Shown here one piece after another: positions 46,901 to 53,649 of a stretch of DNA of 64,000 nucleotides. How positions within the stretch are numbered: the first letter of the stretch is position 1; each line of letters opens with the position of its first letter. Below the pieces are notes generated by a model. That model saw only the letters and a list, made by a program, of their open reading frames with translations, ran no database searches and was not told the origin of the DNA. Both the position numbers and the translations under genes were made by a program. The stretch comes from a bacterium SCSIO 12741. Lineage in GTDB: Bacteria > Bacteroidota > Bacteroidia > Flavobacteriales_G > Salibacteraceae. Location of the stretch: NCBI GenBank assembly GCA_024398055.1, contig CP073749.1, positions 2,976,594-3,040,593 on the forward strand, given 5' to 3'.

Positions 46901-47240
46901 TTTGGTGGATAATCACGGATGTCAACAAGAGTTTTCGTTAGAATTGGTAGACTGTCCCTACCAATTCTATTCTCCCAGTGCTTTTACACCCAATAGTGAT
47001 CCTCATAATCCCACTTTCAAGGTTTATTTAACCGGTGGGTATGATTATCACCTCACGGTATTGAACCGTTGGAATGAGGTTGTTTTTGAAAGCTATGAAA
47101 CTGAACAAGGGTGGGATGGGATTCGCCAGGATAATGAAACTCATTGCCCTGATGGTGTATACGTATGGAAGCTTTCCTTCCGCAACGATTTTGACGACCA
47201 ACTCATTCATCAAACCGGCCAGGTAACTTTGTATCGTTAA
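43911..47240 (+). CDS. Tandem surface protein paralog 4, T9SS type B
   Basis: 1,109 residues, the most diverged member of the array. It keeps the signal peptide (about 1-26), the QANWWYFGNHAGLDF start of the propeller region, a PKD-like YYDYGDTLSG domain and eight Ig-like repeats. The sorting domain is altered at its start (FYSPSAFTPNSDPHNPTF in place of FYFPN-F-PN-D-NDRF), but retains LNRWNEVVFES, EQGWDG and the terminal strands. It may have a somewhat different sorting behaviour. No array gene is frameshifted. Confidence 0.86.
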   Translation: MHKTYQVWVRFFCFLLLVGGMVTAYGQRQANWWYFGNHAGLDFTLGSATGVANGALRTTEGCATISDPNTGQLQFYTDGTSVWNRNHTLMPNGTGLMGHSSSSHSAIIVPFPSNPNRYYLFTVPTMPSGGARYSIVDMSFAGGLGDVVINSKNRPLSSIPVPDKIAAVRHANGRDFWVVIQHNTTWDLYAYLIDSRGVSTTPVITPISAPVLGPVGHIGCIKFSPDGSQLATFSSNRVLTLANFNAGTGTFTQIRHNQGVPGTGYGIEFSANSRVLYAGNTQDIYQFDTQAGTASQIWASRVKIPGPGSVSIGQLQLGLDRKIYLAQMTSRQLGVIHFPDRLGLACTFSPNGVSIPGTAQSQYGLPTFVQSFLDVPEILIKGACENGFTTVSIVNPNSADSVYYDYGDTLSGVNNYSTHAIDSHQYNQAGPYLITAIAWYTVNGQVVVDTFRQMVQITPIPQLNVTQDTLFCREDSICISVLNTSAYSVLWMDSSTSSCLTIDTAGAYWVEAINECGVSRDTVHVDSLFQRSLDLGPDLPLCPSDTVELVIRDTMGNYLWSTQETDSLIQITQAGTYWALSNNQCGLKSDTIRVYDLDPPEVDLGGDTAFCGGTWYVLDAHWPGSSYLWHDGNRHNYRHWARTTGLKWVEVTNACGVASDSAYIEVHHPLFFDLGPDSVLCEGDSIHLKPFIGFGNILWSDSSSEKTIQIKKPGTWWLQVTNLCGSRSDTIHFRNESAPEVVFPSDTVLCMGEGLTLSLDSPSTAFAWSTGDTGYSIYVQNPGLYWGKTANECGIASDSLQVYVDVPLKPTLGSDTTLCEGQQFSMGFQFPNNPGYLWNTGETSSHIQVASEGVYSVTISNACGPYTAHRRVDPYYKPVIEIGADTILCFGKSLLLKSGLSMADMKYTDLVWNGSYANKEWVAAESGEHFLEATNRCGTARDTMVLSYFDPIHPHLPEDTGRCEEIILPTWHPEGHRYYWFHNGDSIADELRSYRYTLVDNHGCQQEFSLELVDCPYQFYSPSAFTPNSDPHNPTFKVYLTGGYDYHLTVLNRWNEVVFESYETEQGWDGIRQDNETHCPDGVYVWKLSFRNDFDDQLIHQTGQVTLYR

Positions 47241-47312
47241 GCTGAGAATTGCCTGACTTCATTTTTTTCTTGTCCTCGATTTGAATACCTTAGTGACAAA
47301 TAACAGAGAACT

Positions 47313-48818
47313 ATGCGATACGATGTTTGCGTTATTGGGGGAGGACCTTCGGGCATCGCAGCAGCCATGCGATCCATCGATTTAGGAAAAAAAGTACTAC
47401 TCATTGAGAAACACAAAGTGGGTGGTGCCGGAGTTTTTAACGGAGCCCTTTCTTCCAAAACCCTATGGGAACTATCCGAGAATTACAAAATTGCCAAATC
47501 CAATAAATACGGGTACTACGTATTTGACAGCGAGCTTGATTTTCGCACCGTTATTGGCGAAATGCACAAAGCGGAGAACGAAAAGCATACCCAGATAATG
47601 GAGCAAATTGAGGACCTCGAAAAAATGGAGGCCATTCGATTTATCCGGGGCACAGCCAAGCTTCTTGACCGGAATACCGTACAGGTTGAGTTGAAAGATG
47701 GGATCATCGTAGAGTATGAAGCCGACAACATCATTCTCGCTGTGGGTAGCAGACCCAGATACCTTCCTAACATTCCGATTGATGAAAAAACCATCATGAC
47801 CAGTGACGGGATCAGCTCTTTGGAAGATTTCCCAAAGAGTATCGTGATTTTGGGTGCCGGTGTGATTGGATGTGAATTTGCTACCATCTTCTCCAACTTT
47901 GGAAAAACGAAAGTCTATCTCATTGATAAAGCGGATCGAATCCTGCCATTTGAAGATGATGATATTGCTTCCATGGTTACGAGTAATCTGGAAGAAAATG
48001 GCGTTCGTGTACACCGCAACAGCAGTTTGAAGTCCATGGAGATTGTGGATGGAAAAGTGCAATATGTACTGGAGTACAAGGACGGTCGGACCGAAACCCG
48101 CACTGTAGAAAAAGCACTTATATCGGTTGGACGGATTCCCAATGTCGAGAATCTGGGTCTAAAGGAAGTTGGAATGAAATTGGACGGTCGTGGATTTGCA
48201 GAAGACGAGGACACCCAGACTTCCATTCCCAACATCTATGCAGTAGGTGACTTTACCGCTGATATTGCTTTGGTAAACATTGCTGAAATGGAAGGGCGGT
48301 ATGCCGCCGAGCGGATTGCGGGTAATATTACCTCGCCCATGCATTACAACAACATTTGTACGATCATGTTCCTCAATCCTGAGGTTGCAGGAGTTGGAAA
48401 AAATGAACAACAATGCAGGCAAGAGGGCACTCCCTATAAAATGGCTTTGATGAGTTACCGTTACGTAAATAGAGCCATTGCCAAGAGGAAAACACAAGGC
48501 TTCTTCAAAATTCTGGTCACCGATGACGAGGACATGAAGATTCTCGGAATGCGTGCCATTGGAGATCAAGCCTCATCTACCATCGAGTCTGTTGGTTTGA
48601 TGATTGCCCTGGATCGAAGCGTGCACGACCTGGCCAATTTGATTTTTCCTCATCCTGCCATCACTGAAGGACTTCAGGAATGCGCTCGTATGCTACTTGG
48701 CAAATCCATTATTAAACCAAGTACAATGAACTTACACCTCAAGTGTTATCGGTTTACCAAGGAAGGGGAGATTCAGGATTTGTTTATGACCGGATTGGCT
48801 GAAGAAAACACTAATTAG
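47313..48818 (+). CDS. Dihydrolipoamide dehydrogenase-like flavoprotein without the redox disulfide
   Basis: The 501-residue protein has the fold of class I pyridine nucleotide-disulfide oxidoreductases: FAD motif VIGGGPSGIAAA (7-18), NAD(P) motif ILGAGVIGCEFA, second FAD motif IPNIYAVGDFT, and dimer interface with HPAITEGLQE. The active-site stretch that reads GGTCLNVGCIPSK in normal enzymes is GGAGVFNGALSSK here (37-49), so both redox cysteines are replaced (G40, A45) while the C-terminal His-Glu pair remains. It cannot act as a normal lipoamide or glutathione reductase. Soluble transhydrogenase (SthA) lacks one of these cysteines, so hydride transfer between nucleotides or to a quinone is conceivable. 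No dehydrogenase-complex genes lie nearby. Confidence 0.88.
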   Translation: MRYDVCVIGGGPSGIAAAMRSIDLGKKVLLIEKHKVGGAGVFNGALSSKTLWELSENYKIAKSNKYGYYVFDSELDFRTVIGEMHKAENEKHTQIMEQIEDLEKMEAIRFIRGTAKLLDRNTVQVELKDGIIVEYEADNIILAVGSRPRYLPNIPIDEKTIMTSDGISSLEDFPKSIVILGAGVIGCEFATIFSNFGKTKVYLIDKADRILPFEDDDIASMVTSNLEENGVRVHRNSSLKSMEIVDGKVQYVLEYKDGRTETRTVEKALISVGRIPNVENLGLKEVGMKLDGRGFAEDEDTQTSIPNIYAVGDFTADIALVNIAEMEGRYAAERIAGNITSPMHYNNICTIMFLNPEVAGVGKNEQQCRQEGTPYKMALMSYRYVNRAIAKRKTQGFFKILVTDDEDMKILGMRAIGDQASSTIESVGLMIALDRSVHDLANLIFPHPAITEGLQECARMLLGKSIIKPSTMNLHLKCYRFTKEGEIQDLFMTGLAEENTN

Positions 48819-49278
48819 CCGGGTAGAATCCTTCCGGGGATTCCAAATTGGTGGTAAAGGTGTACTTGTTGGTGCCTAAATCCAGGTGCATTACATTGGT
48901 TTGATCTTCAAACAAATTCAGGATTAGGGTATTCATGATGGAAATGGATTTGGGCGGTTTTTTGCTGGCAATTTCCAGGTAAACAAAAGTGACATCCTCT
49001 TCCGTTTCAAATCCAATAAAAGCCCAGGGCGAATCCTTCTCATTTAATTTGACCTGAAAGTTTTTGGAAAAGTAATCCAGTAAGGCCTCTTCGTTAACTT
49101 CCTTATGCCCATCCTTCTTCAACGCATCGAGCAGATCGTCTGAGAACAATTTGGCTGAAATCTGCAAGGATTTCGAATCATCGCTGTAATCTACGCTGGT
49201 AATGGAAAAATGCAAGGGATGAGCCTTTAGAGACGTCATACTAAGCAAAGAAAGGGCGATGGTTAAAATCAATTTCAT
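48811..49278 (-). CDS. DUF6702-family exported protein
   Basis: About 155 residues from the ATG at 49278, which precedes a signal peptide ending SLKAHP. The mature start HPLHFSITSVDYSDDSKSLQISAKLFSDDLLDAL is characteristic of DUF6702, an uncharacterised Bacteroidota family. It overlaps the end of the convergent flavoprotein gene by 8 bases and is divergent from an M1 peptidase gene, a neighbour often seen with this family. Function unknown. Confidence 0.75.
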   Translation of the reverse strand: MKLILTIALSLLSMTSLKAHPLHFSITSVDYSDDSKSLQISAKLFSDDLLDALKKDGHKEVNEEALLDYFSKNFQVKLNEKDSPWAFIGFETEEDVTFVYLEIASKKPPKSISIMNTLILNLFEDQTNVMHLDLGTNKYTFTTNLESPEGFYPAN

Positions 49279-49410
49279 GGGGACGAATTTACCGAATCCC
49301 TCATAAATAGGACAGTTGGTCGGGAAAAGTACAGGAGATAACCCGCTTATCACTATTTGTTTAACAGATAGGTTGAGAGTTGTATTTTCGCTTTCTTAAT
49401 TCTGACTTGT

Positions 49411-51705
49411 ATGAGAAAATTTGCGCTGATCTGTTTGGCATTGGCTTGGGGGATAGGGGGACAATCCCAGAGCCAAAATAAGTTCAAACAGCTGAAAGAA
49501 GAGCTACCTACGCCAAATGCGTACCGCACAGCTTCCGGTGCACCGGGACCTTGGTACTACCAGCAGCAGGCGAACTATAAAATGGCTATTACCCTGGATG
49601 ATGCCAAACAAACCATCACAGGAGAAGAAACCATCACGTATTACAACAAATCCAAAACAACACTCACTTACCTGTGGCTTCAGCTGGATCAAAACATGCG
49701 AGCCGAGGATAGTGATACACGCTTGATCAGTGACGACGGCATCAAGAAAAGAAACTCCTTTTATGGAGTATCCCGGATGCTATCTGATTTTGATGGAGGA
49801 TTTAAAATTGAGTCGGTTACCTTGACCAACGGAAAGGATCTTGATCACACCATCAACAAAACCATGATGCGTATTGATCTGCCCACTCCGTTGACTCCAG
49901 GATCAAGTTTTTCGTTCAAAGTCAAATGGTGGTACAACATCAACGATCGGATGCAAATTGGCGGAAGATCAGGGTATGAGTACTTCAAGGAAGACGATAA
50001 CTACCTCTACACCATCGCTCAGTTTTTTCCAAGAATGTGCGTATACAACGATGTGGAAGGTTGGCAGAATAAGCAGTTTCTCGGAAGAGGTGAATTTACC
50101 TTGCCTTTCGGAGATTATGAAGTAAGTATTACCGTTCCCGAAGACCATATTGTGGCTGCTACAGGGGAACTTCAGAACGCCTCTACAGTACTTACCTCAG
50201 AACAAAGAAGCCGATTCGCAGAATCCAAAACCGCCGATAAGCCTGTCCTTATTGTAACTCAAGCGGAAGCTGAGGAAAACGAAAAAGAGAAAGCCTCCGG
50301 TACCAAGACCTGGACCTTTAAAGCTAAAAACGTTCGGGACTTTGGATTCGCTTCATCTCGTAAGTTTATTTGGGATGCAATGGGTGTAAAAATGGGTGAT
50401 CGCACGGTGATGGCCATGTCTTTTTACCCGAAAGAAGGAAATCCACTGTGGGAACAGTATTCCACCGAGGTGGTAGCTCATACCTTGAGAACTTATAGCA
50501 AATTTACCTTCGATTATCCTTATCCTGTGGCTCAGTCTATCCATGCCAATCACATTGGAATGGAGTACCCAATGATTTGTTTCAATGGAGGTCGTCCGGA
50601 AAAAGACGGAACCTATTCTGAGCAAACTAAATACGGTATGATCGGAGTAATCATTCACGAAGTGGGGCACAACTACTTTCCGATGATTGTAAATTCTGAT
50701 GAGCGTCAATGGACCTGGATGGATGAGGGCTTAAACACCTTCGTTCAGTACTTGACCGAATGTGAGTGGAGCGATCATTACCCTTCGAGAAGAGGACCAG
50801 CCTACAAGATTGTAGATTACATGAAAGGAGATCCACAATACATTTCTCCCATCATGACCAATTCCGAGTCCATTTGGCAATTTGGAAACAATGCCTATGG
50901 CAAGCCAGCAACGGCTCTCAACATCTTGCGTGAAACCGTTATGGGAAGAGAGTTGTTCGACTATGCTTTCAAAGAATACTGCCAGCGATGGATGTTTAAA
51001 CATCCGACTCCTGCTGACTTTTTCCGCACCATGGAAGATGCCTCGGCTGTAGATCTTGATTGGTTTTGGAGAGGCTGGTTTTACACCACAGACAACGTTG
51101 ATATTTCTCTCGATCGTGTGAATTGGTATCAGTTGAATACCCAAGACCCAGAGATTGAAAAGAACTTCCAGAAAATGGCCGATGAGCAACGTCGCCAATT
51201 CATTGGAGATATCCGTAACGATACAGCCTTGGTTCGCCTTTTGGATCAAAAGCCTGAATTGGCAGACTTCTACGATAGTGATTTCCGCTACCAGGTAACC
51301 GAGATGGATCGGAAAGATTACGAGCGTTACTTGGAACGATTGAGCGATCGTGAAAAAGAATTGCTTCAAAAAGCTTCAGGCATGAACTTTTACGAAGTAC
51401 ACTACAGCAACCAAGGTGGATTGGTGATGCCTATCATTATGCGATTCACCTTTACCGACGGTAGTTCTGAGGTAGTTCGAATTCCTGCCGAAATCTGGAG
51501 ACGGAACAACGAGAAAGTGAAAAAGGTATTCTTCTTTGAAAAAGAGGTGGCCGAAATGGAGTTGGATCCATTCCTGGAAACGGCTGATGTGGATACCGGA
51601 AACCACTATTGGCCTCCTAAGCCCGTACCTACTCGTTTTGAGCTTTACAAAAGCGGCAACCGAAAAAAAATGAACCCGATGCAGCGGGCTCAACCGAGCA
51701 AGTAA
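49411..51705 (+). CDS. Exported M1-family aminopeptidase-like metallopeptidase
   Basis: The 764-residue protein has a signal peptide (about 1-20) and the gluzincin motif H416-E417-V-G-H420 followed by E439 in WTWMDEGLNTFVQ, giving HExxH-x18-E, the M1 arrangement. The usual GAMEN exopeptidase motif appears as IGMEYPMICF (about 383-392), a GMEYP variant. The N-terminal third is the beta-saddle domain, and a long C-terminal region follows. It probably trims peptides in the periplasm. The GMEYP variant, common in Bacteroidota homologs, may alter substrate choice. Confidence 0.92.
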   Translation: MRKFALICLALAWGIGGQSQSQNKFKQLKEELPTPNAYRTASGAPGPWYYQQQANYKMAITLDDAKQTITGEETITYYNKSKTTLTYLWLQLDQNMRAEDSDTRLISDDGIKKRNSFYGVSRMLSDFDGGFKIESVTLTNGKDLDHTINKTMMRIDLPTPLTPGSSFSFKVKWWYNINDRMQIGGRSGYEYFKEDDNYLYTIAQFFPRMCVYNDVEGWQNKQFLGRGEFTLPFGDYEVSITVPEDHIVAATGELQNASTVLTSEQRSRFAESKTADKPVLIVTQAEAEENEKEKASGTKTWTFKAKNVRDFGFASSRKFIWDAMGVKMGDRTVMAMSFYPKEGNPLWEQYSTEVVAHTLRTYSKFTFDYPYPVAQSIHANHIGMEYPMICFNGGRPEKDGTYSEQTKYGMIGVIIHEVGHNYFPMIVNSDERQWTWMDEGLNTFVQYLTECEWSDHYPSRRGPAYKIVDYMKGDPQYISPIMTNSESIWQFGNNAYGKPATALNILRETVMGRELFDYAFKEYCQRWMFKHPTPADFFRTMEDASAVDLDWFWRGWFYTTDNVDISLDRVNWYQLNTQDPEIEKNFQKMADEQRRQFIGDIRNDTALVRLLDQKPELADFYDSDFRYQVTEMDRKDYERYLERLSDREKELLQKASGMNFYEVHYSNQGGLVMPIIMRFTFTDGSSEVVRIPAEIWRRNNEKVKKVFFFEKEVAEMELDPFLETADVDTGNHYWPPKPVPTRFELYKSGNRKKMNPMQRAQPSK

Positions 51706-51743
51706 AATACCTTTACCGAGGGATTTTGTAACTTGATCGGTAG

Positions 51744-52943
51744 ATGGCAAAAGTTCTTTTTCTGACCACACAATTGCCTTTTCCACCAGAGAGTGGAGGA
51801 GTGCTAAAAAGTTGGAATCTGGTGAAGGCCTTGGCGGCCCACCATGAGCTCGGTATGGTTACGCTGCTCAAGGGAAAGGATGAACGGCACGAGGCTGAGT
51901 TTCGAAAGCAAGTAGAAATTCGGGATTATCAATCCTACCCTTGCGACAATCCCAGGAATCTTAAAACTGTGGTAAACTCCTACCTCAGGAGTAGGACGTT
52001 GAATATTTACCGCAATTACTCTCCCCAAGCCAAAGCGGGAATTGAACAATTGGCGGCAAGCTACGATCTATTGATTGCTGATCATTACGAGATGTTTCAG
52101 TACGTTCCGGCCAATTTCAAAGGGCGTGTCATTCTGCATGAACACAATGCGGAATATGTAATGTGGGATCGTTTTGCTTCGGTCGAAAACAACTTACTCC
52201 GCAAGAATGTATTGTTCCTCGAGAGCCGAAGAATTAAGAATGCCGAAAAGCAGTATTGCCGGCGAGCCGATCGAATATGGGCAGCACCTAATGATCAGCA
52301 GGCACTCCAAAAACTGGGTATTCCCGCTCAAAAATTTGCAACAACCTATCATTTGGGCAATGACGCCCTACTCCAGGAGCCTGATTTGATTTTTAAGCAA
52401 ACTGAGCTAAATCTTGCATTTATTGGAACGTTGAGCTGGGAAGCCAACATCGATGGGGTTATTCATTTTTTGAAGAACATCTTCCCAAAAATTCTCGATA
52501 AGAAACCAGAAACCACATTTACCATTATCGGTAAGGATGCCGATAGTCGATTGAAGAAGGCGGCAAGTCCTTATGGTAATCAGGTAGTGTTTACAGGTTT
52601 TGTTCCAGAACTGGAACCTTGGTTATCGAAGGCCAGGGTGTTTGTTTTACCACTGAGATTTGGGAGTGGAATGAAGGTGAAGTTTTTGGATGCTATGTAC
52701 CGTGGAATTCCTGTGGTTAGCACCCCGGTTGGAGCTGAAGGACTTGAAGTGCGTCACGAAAAGGAAGCCATGATTACCGCCGACCCAGTTCAGTTTGCCG
52801 AAGCGTGTCTCTTGCTCTTGGAAGACACGGAGAAATGGAATGAGATGAGCCAAGTTTCCCGGCAATTGGCAAGAGATCGGTATACCTGGAAAGCCCACCT
52901 TCAGGATTTAATGAATGACATACAAACACTTTTGAACTCCTAA
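51744..52943 (+). CDS. Glycosyltransferase family 4 (GT-B fold)
   Basis: The 399-residue protein has the N-terminal nucleotide-fold start VLFLTTQLPFPPESGGVLKSWNLV and the C-terminal donor-binding pattern FGSGMKVKFLDAMYRGIPVVSTPVGAEGL (with the E-x7-E-like region), as in GT4/GT1 retaining transferases acting on cell-surface polysaccharides. HEHNAEYVMWDRFA around residue 133 is typical of a subgroup. The sugar and acceptor are unknown. It is followed 4 bases later by the NTF2-like gene. Confidence 0.88.
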   Translation: MAKVLFLTTQLPFPPESGGVLKSWNLVKALAAHHELGMVTLLKGKDERHEAEFRKQVEIRDYQSYPCDNPRNLKTVVNSYLRSRTLNIYRNYSPQAKAGIEQLAASYDLLIADHYEMFQYVPANFKGRVILHEHNAEYVMWDRFASVENNLLRKNVLFLESRRIKNAEKQYCRRADRIWAAPNDQQALQKLGIPAQKFATTYHLGNDALLQEPDLIFKQTELNLAFIGTLSWEANIDGVIHFLKNIFPKILDKKPETTFTIIGKDADSRLKKAASPYGNQVVFTGFVPELEPWLSKARVFVLPLRFGSGMKVKFLDAMYRGIPVVSTPVGAEGLEVRHEKEAMITADPVQFAEACLLLLEDTEKWNEMSQVSRQLARDRYTWKAHLQDLMNDIQTLLNS

Positions 52944-52947
52944 CGCT

Positions 52948-53376
52948 ATGAGAGCTTTTCTATTCACTTTGTTGTTTTCTCTTTTGGTTTCTTTTTCCTG
53001 GGCTCAAATACCGCCCTCTAAGGATCAAATGCTTGTACAGCAACTCATGGACCAGGTGGAGGCTTTTAAAGCCGGAGATGTGGATCGAATGACCGAAAAT
53101 GTACACGATGAATTCAAGTGGTTTTATGTAACTGCGGATACCATTTTGCTGGAGGTTTCCGGGAAAAAGGAGTTCAAAAAATCCATGACCGGCTATTTCG
53201 CTTCCATTGAATTGGTGGACTCTGAAATTGTAAAGTGGGTAGTAGATGGAAATCGAATCAGTTTTCAGGAGAAGGTTTCCTGGAATACTTCAAAGGGAAC
53301 CCGTTCGCAAACCTCCATGGGAATTTACCAATACAAAGACGGGAAAATCTACCGCGTTTGGTACTTCGTAGATTAG
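52948..53376 (+). CDS. Exported NTF2/SnoaL-like protein
   Basis: The 142-residue protein has a signal peptide (about 1-19, VSFSWAQ). Its mature part has the alpha+beta cone fold pattern of the NTF2-like superfamily (LMDQVEAFKAGDVDRMTENVHDEF, ending GIYQYKDGKIYRVWYFVD). Such domains bind small ligands or act as simple enzymes; no catalytic set is recognisable. Four bases separate it from the GT4 gene, so they are likely cotranscribed. Confidence 0.78.
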   Translation: MRAFLFTLLFSLLVSFSWAQIPPSKDQMLVQQLMDQVEAFKAGDVDRMTENVHDEFKWFYVTADTILLEVSGKKEFKKSMTGYFASIELVDSEIVKWVVDGNRISFQEKVSWNTSKGTRSQTSMGIYQYKDGKIYRVWYFVD

Positions 53377-53649
53377 ATTAAGTCTTCCATTCCATTTTCA
53401 ATAGGTTTCAGTGTGGTAGCTGAACTTGCAGTTTAATCTTTTGTATTTCAGTGTTTTGTGGATTTTGGTATAGATAATCTAACACCAGATTTTATGGGCA
53501 AACCAAAATTTTGGAATCCTTTTTGGCTATCCTTGTCCTGACTTTCGGTTGACCCAAAAACTAAATTATCCGTTCAATTTCAAGCACCTTGCCTGGTCAA
53601 CCCCAAAACACCCTGTGCCTGGCATTGGACCCTAACCAAAACTAATTCT
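53377..53649. other. Long non-coding stretch before the 53650 gene
   Basis: 273 bases without a supported gene. It contains one 15-codon ATG reading frame at about 53494, too short to support. No clear TAnnTTTG box or strong hairpin was found, so promoter and leader cannot be placed. Confidence 0.4.

Noticed and set aside
53494-53541. Small 15-codon frame ahead of the 53650 gene
   Set aside because: Too short, no recognisable signal, and no promoter; could be chance.
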